A stretch of 64,000 bases of DNA, taken from contig JASANE010007325.1 in the NCBI GenBank assembly GCA_030248225.1, forward strand, positions 1 to 64,000, given 5' to 3'. This stretch comes from Trileptium ribeirensis (taxonomy: Eukaryota > Nematoda > Enoplea > Enoplida > Thoracostomopsidae). Within the stretch, counting starts at the first letter, position 1. The number at the start of each line of letters is the position of its first letter. Both the position numbers and the translations under genes were made by a program. Below the pieces are notes generated by a model, which was not told where the DNA came from, did no database searches, and saw nothing but the letters and a program-made list of their open reading frames with translations. Of the stretch, positions 11,363-22,356 are shown piece after piece.

Positions 11363-13060
11363 AGGTTTTTACACAAGGTTCATAGATTTTCGCTCGTTAT
11401 ATTCAGATTCGTATGTTAGGTTGTGGTTTACCTTTACCATAGATTTTTGTCATATTTCGGAGTTTCTCTCTTTCTCCTCTGATTAGTTAGCAGTCATCAA
11501 TTCAGCGCGACTGCTATCGGAGTCTCGAAACTCCGATAGGTCGCTGCTGCTATAGCAATGTCAAATTTAATAGAGTCGGTAAAGTTGATGGCAGTGACAA
11601 CATTTTTGTGTACAAATTTTAGCGGTATCGCGAGAGGTGATATCGGGTCCCGGCGCGACGGATCAATTTTTGCAGGGACCAATCAAGGATCTGTGCAAAA
11701 TTTCGCAGAGAAAGGCCGACAAATAATTAGAAGGTTCAGATGTTAGGTTTTCCCCGCCATTTTGATAGGTTGGGCTAGAAAATTCGGTCCTCACGGAGGA
11801 ACCGAATAACGGAAGAGCACAGTCCGAGTTAAATTTGGTAGCAAAATTTGTTACGGTTATAATGACCATCTGATTCGACATTTACGGATGCGTTTTAGCA
11901 GGTAGGTAATATCAGGAATATTGGATAAATCTTATTGCAAGTAGAGTTCTTTTCCAGAGCCTTTTTGACATAAAATACATAACCATTTACGCATTCTAAC
12001 GTCCGTGTCGATGACCCACAAGGCATCGCCACTCCTATGTTTAGTTTTAAATCGGTTTTCAACTAACTGAATATAATTTTAACCTGCCCTGCCCCCTTGC
12101 CTCTAAACTTGATACGAATTCATACAATCGTAGTTTATAGCTATACAATTTACCCAGAATAACCTGATAGAGAGAACCGGCTTGTTACACCGCATTGGGA
12201 CACCCCTGACAAAAGGTTCGTCAGATCGCGATATTCGTCATATTGCGATAGTGAAAATACTTTTTTTGCGAAGTCGCATATCAAAAATTTGTAGTACAGT
12301 TGTGAACCGTAGATTTCGAAGTGAACCTTATGACCGATAGAGCATTATAATAGGTCAATTTGCTCGAACACAGAGTTATGTTTCCACAACCATGTCAGTA
12401 CATGAAACCTAAAAGCTCGATGTAACCCCTCCAATCCTTCCATATTTATAAGAAAAGGAATCAATTGGTAACTCTGGAATGGAATAAATATAACCAAGCG
12501 CCGTTCTCAAACTGGTCTTTTTGTTATGCCCTTTTCTGATGAAAATATTTGTAGTGCCGCAAAATTGGTTTACCGGAAACGATACATAGGACAGCCTATT
12601 GTAGCACATGTGACGACCGCCCAGCCAGCAAACCGAGCTTTTGTACCGCGAGGGAGCGAATCGTTAGGTATAGATTTCGTCGTTTACAATCTATTTATAT
12701 CACTTAGGGTTTTGTCGTACTTTTCCTTGCGAGTGTGGAAAGTCATTCCGCCGAGCCTAGCGTGAGCGAAAGCTTTGAGCGAACCTAAATTTCAACATAG
12801 AATTAATGATTTATCATTTCTCTCTGGATCCTGCGCCTTATCAAAGTGTACAAAATTACACAAAATTTCCTCGCTAAAACGAAATATTATTTGCCCCACT
12901 GTTGATAAGTTATGTTTTATATACACAATAACGTAAACATTTACTAGGAAGTTTTGTCTTGAGGAAAATCTATAAAATTAGCAAAGTTGGTTATAATCTC
13001 CTTCTACCGAGACCTATAAGCTAGATGTGGAGCGTCTTGCCATGCCCACCCCAAGCCTAC

Positions 13061-13414
13061 CTGGCTTGTCCACAGCTCTCCGAAAAGTGGGGGGGGGGTG
13101 AGAAACGTCGGGGCCAACCATGTTCATTCTCGGGATAAATTTACTAAAATACTAAATAATAAAAAAACTGAATATTTCCATATTTTCATGCATTTTTACT
13201 AACGTGAATATATTTTCAAGCTAAAAACGATATTTTAGCATTATAAATAGTGGTAATTAATGTTTAAAAACAATTTGCAAACAAAAACATAAACTTTCAG
13301 ACAAACATTTCTGGAATTAGTTGAACATGGGGGTTTCGGTCGAGTGGGGGGACGGACACGGGGGATTTGCAAGATTGCAGAATTTCCCCCGACCCACCAC
13401 TGAGGACAGGCCAG
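13061..13414 (+). mobile_element. CTGGCCTGTCC-type MITE (family D), copy 1
   Basis: Ends are CTGGCTTGTCCACAGCTCTC and CTGAGGACAGGCCAG, imperfect inverted repeats. The 5-bp target duplication CCTAC is perfect (13056-13060 and 13415-13419). The 354-bp interior is shared with 23073-23437, 36753-37121 and 49454-49806. It has a G-run after CCGAAAAGTGG, a central TATTTTAGCATTATAAATAG block and GGAATTAGTTGAACATGGGG. Two overlapping open frames on opposite strands are by-products of this repeat. Confidence 0.88.
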
Positions 13415-15288
13415 CCTACCATGGTTCACGAGTATAGACACTCCAACGAAAATTTTAGGACACAGATGAGTCGAGATTTGAGGCTCAAAAACATAGATAT
13501 ATCCAATTTTGTACCACATATTACAATTTGTAACCACGCCGAGCATGGATGGTGTTATCAAACGGCGTTCTCCGCCCCAAAATATCGATGGTTAATAGAC
13601 GTCATATCCGCTTTTTTTCACCTTTTCCCTCATCGAAGACGGCAACAACATCACTATTCATTTTGTACTACTGTCGTACTTGACACGCTTAGTCAGTCAC
13701 ACTAGGTAACTAGGTACCGATGAACTGGCTATCAGATAAGTGTGAGACAGAGCTCTCAGCATCAAGAAGATTATCGCCGACACTAAATGCCGTTTAAAAT
13801 TTCATTGCTCGATTAAATGCGCGTATACCGTACTCTCGTGTATGTTAAAAATCATTCTCGAGAGTATCCAACCGTGACCCAATAACAAAGTACGGTGAAA
13901 CATTATTACTAGAAAAGTTTTAAGACAATTTCGTATGCATATGGGATATACTATCGTAACCTGTTTATTGATTTCGAAAAGAAAGTTACTTATACCTATT
14001 GTGATCGATTGTACATACGTATGAGTAAGTAAAACGTCGCGTCGCACCGAGTTGAAGTCGTATCTCGAAAACACCAAACCGTTATATACCCATGCACCTG
14101 TGTATTCTTTGAAATAATTTAGGATGAACCGAATCGAGTCAGTTCTTCCCCACCATATCCCCATAGTGTACGCCTGGTTCCATGCTCAGCCTTGTTTTAG
14201 TTTAGCTGTCTTTTAGCTTACCTGAACCGAATTGTTACCTGGAGTACCCTAATTCCGCGCGAGCCGTTAGTCAGCTGATAACTGAGCACCGTTTCAACGT
14301 TCTCTTCCGTCCCGTACCGAGTAAGGCAAGCGCAGCTGTCGTTGTTTAAGAAACGTTATTCACGCCGCGATCTATACAGTTTTGAGAATCCCATATGAAG
14401 AAGGCGAAGACTCCGACATATGTATGATGATTTCCCCGACCCAACAGTTATGGCGTACCCGTAATCTCGTAAACCTGACGAGAGAACAGTTTATTATAAT
14501 TGTTCGTATTATCTTATTGTTGTACCACTGATGCTATCTCTCATAATGTGTTGATATACTATTTTGGTTTACCAACAAACATTAAAACCAAAACCCATGG
14601 TATTATGTTTTGATGACCCATGTACCGATACGAGTTGAAGGGGTTTGACATCGATCGACGACCCGCATTCACGCTTGACAGGCAGAAATTTCAAGTCTTA
14701 GTGTGGGTGGCCGATTTACTGAGTGTAAATGATAACGACTCATGCGATCGCCGAAATTTCCTGGCAGACTTTCGTTGAACGAATTTTCTTCAAATAAACA
14801 CGCAATCCGACGTTAAACGTCTAGGGATTTGTCGGACCCTAGTTGGGGCCACTGGCCGAATGAAGGGAATAGTTCAGGTAAAGTACAGAATCAGTAAAAT
14901 CAACAATCAAAACAAATAGATGATAGGGAATAGTGGCATGGTGACGGAGCCAACCTCCCTAGGTTCTTCAAAGGTAGTACCACTTAGGCTACGTGCGCAA
15001 CCCGTCCGGCAGGATCAGAATACATCTTGTGCTCCTGTAGCTTGCTAAGCTACGTGATTTATTAGGCCCGCCCCGAAAAGAAAAATTGAACCCATTAAGT
15101 CCTACCGCGAGGTTACACTAGCCAGGGTCGTATGGGCACTGCGTTTTGGAAGTGCGCAGTGCAGCAGCGTCACTTCGATATTACACATATATCGATCTTT
15201 GGTAGCGAGGTTTCTTCTGCACTTCATGTCTATGGTATACTTATTTTCATGTCGTTGTTATTGCTTCTTACGAGTATCTATGTTTTAG

Positions 15289-15362
15289 TCTCGTTTTGCC
15301 CCTCTTCCAACGGATTTAACGGGAACTACATTTAGTCGAATTTTTGGTACTACCGCATCAAG
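15289..15362 (+). CDS. POLA1: DNA polymerase alpha catalytic subunit, exon d
   Basis: Twenty-four codons plus two bases, acceptor ATGTTTTAG and donor GTACGT. It encodes SRFAPLPTDLTGTTFSRIFG and then TTAS plus AG, completed to Ser by the next exon. The family stretch is [26 protein letters not shown], a residue-for-residue fit without gaps. It is too short for an ORF scan and sits immediately after the large repeat copy A. Phase enters at 0 and leaves at 2. Confidence 0.93.
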
Positions 15363-16808
15363 GTACGTTATATTGCGCGTGTAGTACAAATAGCTTATTT
15401 CCTTTAAACGAACCTTCCGATGGACACTGGTTTTTTGAACTGTAATCGTAACTTAAAAGCGAATATACATTTTAACGAATGCTATCATGTACGTGATGTT
15501 TAGAAATATAAGGGAACAGATGCTGAATTTTATTACCTAAATAGTTGTAATTTACGCTAAAACTGAAACTCCCCGATAATTAACTATGCACGTTTATTTC
15601 ACTGCATAGGCGTGCGTTACGCATATCGCATATAAAACTGTATTTATTGGCCACATTTTTGCTTTAACCAGTTAACTGGTCTTGTTATCCTTGATAACAT
15701 TGTCATTCATTCCGTTTTTAGGTCCATGATTTTATCAGTCTGTCGAACTGCAGCGATACATGTGTGTTAGTATACTTCCACTGCGACGTACTAGTTTTAT
15801 TTAATATGCGAAATGGTTATGTATTAACAATGGTATGAAATATTGCTGATTAAAGATACCTATAATCTTCCATGTTAACCTGCAATTGTTGTGGTAAACT
15901 TTGCGGGTAAATACAATCACAGAACGAGTTAACTCACCGCACATGCACACGCACGCAGTTGTGTTTAAACGGACACAAGCGTTTGTAAACTCTAACTCAC
16001 GCAAATTCGTGTCAACGCTTTCGGGTGTTTTGGGCGTTTGTGTATGTACTGTTAATTCATTCCGTGATTGTAGTTATCTGTCAGGTTTTGTAATATTGAA
16101 ATGTGCGCAATCCGTATTACTAACTTTATCCATAAAGCGTGAATGCCTTATTGACCTATTCGACGGTCTAGATTATTTTTAATCGACAACGAAAAATACA
16201 ATGCTGACATCAGAAATTGCTTAAAGCAGCTTCGCCGTCCAAATAAATAAATTTGGGGCGCTAGACACACACCCAGTACTGAGATGTTTTGTAGCCATAG
16301 AAGGTCTTTCTTGCTACCTCAGTTTGGCCCCTCTTCCCAACTGAACCCATATTTGTAGGACACCGCTGGAACCGGTTACCTAAAATTTTTAGGACTAGGC
16401 ATAGTTACCATAAACTGCAGTGATACGGTAATGATTCTTCTGGCTTTTCTAAACTGCCTCCAAAGTACTTGGGGGAGCTGAACTGGGGATTCGAGGTCGA
16501 AGTGGTGGAAACCCGGCTTAAATGGTGGTCTAAAAACGCGGAATAGCATAAAACTGATTTACAATATAGATACAATAATTGAAACGGAGCGAGTGGCGTT
16601 TCCATTGAGAGCTTAGGGGGAATTGTCAAACGTTCTTTTTTGGTATGTCGCTGTCATCCATAACGTTTTTTCGGTTTGGCGGATTTCGATAAATTATTCA
16701 TTTATTTGATAGCAAAGGTGATGACGGTGTGTCCTTTAGTTGAACGCGAACAGCTCTGACCCCATCTTTCGGGACAGTATGGCAAAAACAGGTTTTAAGG
16801 GTTATTTC

Positions 16809-17110
16809 GTCGTTGATCTGAGCAAAGGCCCTTACACACATTATGTTGAAAAAATCAAATTTTAAGAGTAATGTTGTGTAATGCAGAGCTCGTTGATTTT
16901 AGCAAACGCCCGTAGCATTAGTATCTATATTTAACGAGATAACTGGCGTTGTGCAAAAGCCTCAGATCGATACATTATAAAGCAAAAGCCTTTACTAGCA
17001 AGGGCCTATGCAACTATACTCAAACTTTTTAATGTTTTCAGTTTGAGCTAAAGCCCTTATATTAACGGCTTCTGCTACAGTTTGTGTGTGTAATGGTAGC
17101 AAATGCCAGC
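16809..17110 (+). repeat. Left subterminal repeat cluster of the transposon
   Basis: After the terminal GAGCAAAGGCCCTTA (about 16821) variants recur at about 16898 (AGCAAACGCCCGTA), 16953 (GCAAAAGCCT), 16980 (AGCAAAAGCCTTTA), 17001 (AGCAAGGGCCTA), 17044 (GAGCTAAAGCCCTTA) and 17097 (AGCAAATGCC). The copy at 16898 is preceded by CGTTGATTTT, echoing the terminal CGTTGATCTG. Such clusters are transposase-binding sites in hAT and other TIR elements; here that role is inferred. Confidence 0.7.
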
Positions 17111-17762
17111 GGTCAAAGTATTAGTAGTTCACTGAGATACTTTTCATTTTATTTCCAGGTGCCGGTCTTCTCTCAATACATGACCCCGATAGTAAATGTT
17201 CGTCGTTACTTTTTCGGCTGTTCGACAATTACAATACTACCAATAATATAATTATATAAATAACATTAACTGTAAAACTATTATGTAGATTATTACTATA
17301 CTTAATAGTTCTTAAAACACAGAGTCACGGCATTTCTACATTGAATTAAATACTCTGACAGGATTCGCCGCCTGCTAACTGTTCCAGAACCTTTGTAAAA
17401 ATCTTGAGGTTGATGGCATGTTGTAAATGTCATTCTGATCATAATTAAACATACATTACATTATACATTAAACCACACGCATACGAGAAGTCCTAACGTG
17501 TTGTAATGCTAACTCACGTGCACGTTTGAATCATGCTCACTTATTTATGATTATTCTGATAGGCGATTTCGTATAAATTGCAACTAGTATAGCATAGCGA
17601 CAAGTATGAATTGTTCTCAGTCAATTAAAAGAGATACCATTCAATATTTTATTCCCACCATTTCTCTTTATTGAGCCGTTACTCTGTGTTGCGACACGTT
17701 TTTCAGAATTAGATAACTAGTCGACATAATAAATAACTTATAAATAGCTAACGAAAATAAAA

Positions 17763-18644
17763 ATGTCTTGTCATTTCCTAGCCGATAACATAAAAACATT
17801 CGCCATCGATACCTATGTATGGGTGTATTCAAAAAATGGATGGTGGCCTTCTGTCGTATCGGATGGCCGTGATTTTCGTTACAAGGACTGGAGAAAGACC
17901 ACCGACGAATTATTTGTTTATTTTTTCGGCACTAACAAATACGGATACGTCTCTCTCGAGAACATTCGTCACTTTTCTGATAGTTCGTTCCGACCGTACC
18001 CACCGCCGCCAAGGTGCTCGCGCGCAGCAAAACGACAAATTGCTGAAGCTATTGCTCAGTGTTTACTTTACCTTAACGAGCGCGACATGTACGACGAACT
18101 AGCCAACCTGGATACGCAAATGACGCATACGCCCACTATCCACAAAGCTATTCTGACAGCTTTGGAGATTATTCGACCTCGAATTTGGAAACATTTTCAT
18201 AGTATGTCCCAAGAAGTCATACAAGAAATGTTGTCAGAATTAGAAACAAACCTTGCTTTAGATAGACTGTTCAGCGAAAGCGATCTAAATTTAACCCTAG
18301 ATCTATCAACTGACGGCGAACAGTCAGCATTGGCACTGATCGCAGCATGCTACGACAGTGAATCCAATGATAGTGATACCATAGTGCGTGCTCTTTCGAA
18401 CCAGTCTTCCGAGTTGTCTGAGCCATCACCGCTTCCAGGAACTTCAGCACAATTTAAAGATTTCGAAATAGTAGAGCGCAGGTTTGGTATTCCGCCGGCG
18501 AAATCTATCATCGAACGTGAACAACGTAAGCGGCGCAAGGTGGCGGAAACTGATAACTATTCAACATCGAACTCCGATAATGACAGTCGTAATAACGATC
18601 CTGATGTCAATCCACTTGAATTATCTTTCAATAGCACAGACTGA
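17763..18644 (+). CDS. PWWP-like domain protein of the transposon
   Basis: This is a 293-codon open frame from ATG (context AAAATAAAAATGTC) to TGA. Residues 16-75 have the PWWP pattern: D-T-Y-V-W-V-Y, then N-G-W-W-P-S-V-V at 25-32 (Gly in place of the first Pro), then F-V-Y-F-F-G at 51-56 and G-Y-V-S-L-E-N-I at 61-68. PWWP domains bind DNA and methylated histone H3 tails, mainly H3K36. The rest is a helical stretch (about 85-170), then a Ser/Asp/Glu-rich segment with a basic cluster Q-R-K-R-R-K near 260. It lies inside the transposon, directly before and in the same direction as the transposase, one frame apart. A single-base change near 18600-18650 could have split an original fused protein, since both sides of the junction are acidic and compatible. 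It could also be a separate first protein or be joined by a small intron. Confidence 0.75.
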   Translation: MSCHFLADNIKTFAIDTYVWVYSKNGWWPSVVSDGRDFRYKDWRKTTDELFVYFFGTNKYGYVSLENIRHFSDSSFRPYPPPPRCSRAAKRQIAEAIAQCLLYLNERDMYDELANLDTQMTHTPTIHKAILTALEIIRPRIWKHFHSMSQEVIQEMLSELETNLALDRLFSESDLNLTLDLSTDGEQSALALIAACYDSESNDSDTIVRALSNQSSELSEPSPLPGTSAQFKDFEIVERRFGIPPAKSIIEREQRKRRKVAETDNYSTSNSDNDSRNNDPDVNPLELSFNSTD

Positions 18645-20556
18645 GGATGCCGCCGTCGGAGAAGTTTTGGATAATGATGTGCCCGTAGTATCACAGATCG
18701 CCGATCTACCAGTACCGTCCGTGGAACGTAGCCACAATTCACCTGATGAAATAGTTCGTGAAGTCGTTGAAGAGATAGCAACAGTTGGCACACACTGTAA
18801 AAAGGTGCGTCAGTGGCAGGACAATAAACTCAAACGCTCATTAGGAATGGAATACGTAAGCCGTAGCAGTAAATTGGTGGCTGCAAGAACAGTAAAAACA
18901 GCCACTTGTCACAACTGCCCGGAAATAAATGGCATTCGGCAAAAATGTGCGGACCGATTTAGCGCCGAACAGCGGTCGCAGCTATTAAACGATTTTTATC
19001 GTCTAGCGGACAAAAGAGTGTTTGTCTGCGGAAATGTTATCATATCAAATCAACCATCTAGTGTTTCCGGGAGGAGACCGTACCAATATACATTGCCAAA
19101 TGGTCCTGACGGTTCCAAAGTCCCCGTGTGTAAGGATTTTTTCATGAAAACACTTGATATTGGTGAAAAATACATTCGTGGTTGCGTGAAAGCCCGCTCT
19201 GCTTCTGGCATGCCGACAGCTCGACATTCCATGGCGCGACCTGTTAGACACGCACTTTCCGCAGAGCAGCGTAATTTGGCTCAGGAACATATTGACAGTT
19301 TTCCACGTGTTCCTAGTCATTACTGCAGAAAGTCAAGCTCGCGTGTGTATCTGGAGTCATGCGTTTGAAGCAAACGCCATATGCACTGGCTTTATACTGA
19401 ATTTTGCCAATTGCGATCTGTAAAACCACTTTCATACTCATCTTATCGTCGGATCGTTTCCGAAAATCGCATTTCTGTGTACCGTCCTAAGAAAGATAGG
19501 TGCAAAACCTGTGTTAAATTTGAAAATTTGTCGCCACAGCAGCGTACAGAGAATCAAGCTACTTATGATTACCACATGAAAATGAAGGACGACGCCCGCG
19601 TATCCAAAGCAACCGATAAAGCATTTGCTAAAGGGTCAAATGAATTTAGAGCAATTACTTTCGACTTGCAATCCGTATGCTATGTACCGTGCGGCAATGT
19701 ATCATCTTTGTACTATTCGCGAAAGCTGTCAACTATAACATGACAATTTGCGATTTGGCGACAAACAGGGGTTACTGCTTTTACTGGATTGAAACTGATG
19801 GAAATCGCGGTGCCATGTATTCTCAAGTACTTGGATATAATACCTGACGAAGTGAATGAGGTCTCAATGTATTCCGACAGTTGCGGTGGTCAGAACCGTA
19901 ACCAGTATATACTTGCCGCATGCATCTATGCTGCGTCTAGTGAACGACTGGGGGTGAAATTGGTGCGGCACACCTTCCTAGAACCCGGACACACACAAAT
20001 GGAATGTGATGCCATGCATTCATCCATAGAATGTGCTGCGAAAAATGTATCGATTTATGTACCTAACGACTGGCTGAACGTTATCAAACTATCACGGCCA
20101 AGCCATTCATTTTCAGTTGTTCAACAGCTGCGATTTGATGATTTTCAAGACGTCAAATCTCTTTCTACCCGTATATTTGGAAACAGGCCGAATATTCCTT
20201 TTGGAAAAATCAGACGATTTAAAGTGAGTGCTGCAAAGCCTGATTGCATTGAATATAGTACTGACTATACGTCTGAGATGATGGTTTATGCCATTCCAAA
20301 ACCGCGCACGAGATCCACAGTTGAGCTGCAGCTGGCGCCTGCATATGGCCAAACGCTTCCTATTACCACGAACAAGAAAGCCGATTTGATGAAACTCTGC
20401 CGTGACTATATTATTCCAGACATATACTGGCCGTTTTATGAGAAACTACCTACTTCAGAAGAATTTCAGCAACCAGTAACAAACAACTTAGAAGACAGTG
20501 CTAATGACGATTCTGAGGGCAGTGAAATAAGCTCGGACGATGAACAAAGCTTGTGA
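18640..20556 (+). pseudogene. DDE-type transposase (DUF7869-like), broken in several places
   Basis: Three segments in the same frame: to TGA 19366-19368, then 19369-19743, then 19789-20556. The order is a basic region with a Cys cluster (C-H-N-C...Q-K-C at about 18907-18948), Y-x-Y-x-L-P-N-G and V-C-K-D-F-F-M-K-T-L-D-I-G-E-K-Y-I, F-P-R-V-P-S-H-Y-C, P-K-K-D-R-C-K-T-C, the first acidic position F-D-L-Q (Asp at 19663), D-S-C-G-G-Q-N-R-N (Asp at 19876) and F-L-E-P-G-H-T-Q-M-E-C-D (Glu at 20002). These fit a DDE/RNase H-like core. Lesions are an in-frame TGA at 19366, a lost base near 19733 and a compensating shift near 19800; bases 19735-19800 still encode matching residues in another frame. The C-terminus is acidic. 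The family assignment is from memory. Confidence 0.8.
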
Positions 20557-20639
20557 CTAGAAAAGGTTGGTGCTATTGTGGAAATTAGGGTAGTTAAATG
20601 TAATATAAATAAGCTGAAGCTGTGGCCACTTGCACATGG

Positions 20640-20903
20640 ATGTGTAACATGATGATCTGAACAAAGGCCTTTAGTGAGATTAATTACAGATAATGACACT
20701 GTAGTAGCTGACATGGTGACGTAAGCAGACATTACACAGTGAGATATCACTAAAGTCCCACGGCATGCTAACTGCGTTTAAATCTTTCTGAAATGTTCTT
20801 TCAGAAACTCAAAACATGTCGATTAATTCATGGCAAAAAATCAAAAGCCTTTATCTCAAAATCAACTTTCGAGACTAAAGGCCTTTGCTCAGATCAACGA
20901 CGA
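20640..20903 (-). repeat. Right subterminal and terminal repeat of the transposon
   Basis: The terminal inverted repeat ends at 20903. Just inside lie an inverted AAAGCCTTTATCTC (about 20845) and a direct-orientation GATCTGAACAAAGGCCTTTA at about 20655, so the subterminal motif is present on both strands at this end. The sequence between 20557 and 20640 is non-coding 3' sequence of the transposase. Confidence 0.65.
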
Positions 20904-21150
20904 TTTGCCAAATCTGGCTATACGGCTACTACTGTTTCGCAGCCCGTATCTGGCGACATTCACATCGAAAAACGGATGCCATCACTCCTCTTATCGAGAT
21001 CTATAACTTTGATGATCGCTGATTTTTTCTTGGACCACTCCGTAGGCCACTGTGCGGCCCAATATGGTTCATCGACCCTTAGCCAGAAATAGCGATTTTC
21101 AAGTTTCGGCATGTTATTGCGTGTTTTACCTTTCAGTTATTGCCTGTTAA

Positions 21151-21228
21151 GTTAGCAAGCACGCTGAATAACATGGTTTTGCTGTCTAAGTTAGCAATCA
21201 CGCTGAATAACATGGTTTTGCTGTCTAG
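21151..21228 (+). repeat. 39-bp tandem duplication
   Basis: Two adjacent units starting GTTAGCAAGCACGCTGAATA and GTTAGCAATCACGCTGAATA differ at one or two bases. They lie inside family B copy 2. Other family B copies carry one such unit. Confidence 0.85.
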
Positions 21229-22356
21229 AGCCTAACTTCACTATATAAGTAATATACCTTCTCGTAAAGGTTCAAGAGCTTTAAGGTCGACCGATTTGTT
21301 TGTTTGGTTGGGATTTGCGTACAGGACATCCAGAATGCTTTATATATAGGTCTTTCTGAGCGTTGAATACGGTTATCTAGTGTCCAGCGTGCATATTTAG
21401 TGTCTTTTAATGGGTTTTGGGTTTTTAGTGCCTTTTCAGATGTCAATGTGTTTAGGGTCTTTGAACCCCTTGCCAAAAGGAATATAATCTTTCTTCAGTT
21501 GTTTGGTCAGGTATTGCGCGCAGGGCATCAAGAATACATTATTATAGGTTTTTCGGCACTCTGAATATGAACGTTTAGTTATCTATGGACTAGTATGGAT
21601 AGTTCGTGCATGTTCGTTTGTTTTCGATGGGGTTAGGGTCGACCAAGCTTTAGTGTTTTAATGGGTTCAGAATCACAATGTAGTACATATCAAACACAGA
21701 GCCTGTTATTACAAAATGACCACGTGATGAAACCACACACTCTCTGTTACAACTTCGCTTGTAAGATACTAGTATAGTGACGCACTGTCGACGGAATATA
21801 GTTATACGGTTTTAGCCCAACAGAGCGAAAATTTAGAGATTTTTGTAAGTCTCATATGGAAAAACTGGTCTATTTGTTGCCTCGCAAAAATTGCTTATTT
21901 CTTAGTCATGCAAAAAAACCTAGGGAGCTGAACTGGGTGGAAGCCGAAAAATACTTATAGGCACCGTGGGGACGCCCAAATACATTGGGCATTTGTCGCA
22001 CCCTCCGTGGAAAAGCCATTTATTACCGGGACTATGCTAAATTTGTAAGCAATCTCTGCTTTGTTAGAGATGAAAACCGCATGCACCTACATGGTGTTAC
22101 GATAATATTTTCAAAAAGCAAACGATTAGATGTTTAAGTATTATGCGTACAGATCATTAAATTTTGTTTGGTGCCATATTATTATGTTTAATTGAAATAT
22201 CTATTTTACTATTTTGGGTAACTCTCTAAACAGTACAAACGGATGGCCTAGCTTTTTTGTCGATCTAGATATAATATAGGGGCTTACAGACCTGCTTGGC
22301 TTCAGTTTCGGTTTATCCGTAATTTTATAGTACTGCAATACTGCATAATGTTTTAG

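Larger units (their letters stand above)
7100..15210 (+). repeat. Large paralogous non-coding repeat, copy A
   Basis: It is the diverged counterpart of 51080-57690 in the same orientation. Shared blocks occur in the same order: CTGGATCGTTACGAG (7149 / 51097), AAATAAACGC with ACTCGCG (about 10649 / 53669), TTTTACATGTTTTCC and GAGTCGAGTTA (10690 / 53710), a conserved hairpin (11343 / 54512), GCAGTG(A/G)CAACATTTTTGT (11590 / 54757), GTTAAACGTCTAGGGATTTG with TCGGACCCTAGTTGGGGCCA (14813 / 57254), and a final GTGCAGCAGC block (15171). After subtracting the two inserted elements it is about 5.2 kb. No long open frame is shared, so it is either a very decayed or a non-coding element; its class is unknown. 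Confidence 0.75.
5629..15288. other. POLA1 intron of 9.7 kb dominated by two large repeats
   Basis: In order it holds family B copy 1 (5754-6620), a short repeat at 6650-7060 resembling 63130-63560, and large paralogous repeat copy A (about 7100-15210). Copy A is interrupted by a long-TIR transposon (7997-10539) and a CTGGCCTGTCC MITE (13061-13414). No host gene was seen besides the flanking exons; all open frames are short and unrecognised. Confidence 0.6.
16809..20903 (+). mobile_element. 4.1 kb DNA transposon encoding PWWP-like and DDE-type transposase regions
   Basis: The inverted termini begin TCGTCGTTGATCTGAGCAAA on each strand and match for 28 bases with one mismatch. The flanks carry TT on both sides (16807-16808 and 20904-20905). 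Comparison with family B at about 43010-43030 (AAGGGTTCTTTGCC) gives the empty site and supports a 2-bp TT duplication. Subterminal copies of the motif AGCAAAnGCCnnTA occur near both ends. Two plus-strand coding regions follow: a PWWP-like protein (17763-18644) and a degraded transposase (about 18640-20556). The transposase family is DUF7869-like by memory. I cannot place the element in a named superfamily with confidence. Confidence 0.9.
16580..21765 (+). repeat. Family B repeat, copy 2, split by a transposon
   Basis: The 5' part (16580-16808) begins GAAACGGAGCGAGTGGCGTT and ends AAGGGTTATT. The 3' part (20904-21765) resumes TTTGCCAAATCTGGC and ends in a block like AACCACGCTCGCTCCGTTCC of copy 3. 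Without the insert it is about 1.1 kb. The two ends resemble each other inverted (GAACGGAGCGAGCG), so family B itself may be a TIR element. Confidence 0.75.
15363..22356. other. POLA1 intron of 7.0 kb carrying the nested transposon
   Basis: From 15363 to about 16430 no repeat or gene was recognised; a 93-codon frame at 15901-16182 has no homology I know. From 16440 to 16570 there is a fragment similar to 1740-1890. Family B copy 2 spans 16580-21765 and is split by the 4.1 kb PWWP transposon (16809-20903). From 21770 to 22356 there is AT-rich sequence with a fragment resembling 1905-1990. Confidence 0.6.

Noticed and set aside
13241..13705. Overlapping 106- and 112-codon frames on opposite strands
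   Set aside because: Most of both frames lies in a MITE whose other copies do not keep either frame.
15132..15335. A 67-codon gene beginning at 15132
   Set aside because: Its first half lies in the large repeat copy A. The coding part of this interval is POLA1 exon d at 15289-15362 in another frame.
17763..18644. A host PWWP gene nested in the POLA1 intron
   Set aside because: The frame is well inside the transposon termini and directly upstream of the transposase on the same strand, so it is best read as part of the element, although domestication cannot be excluded.
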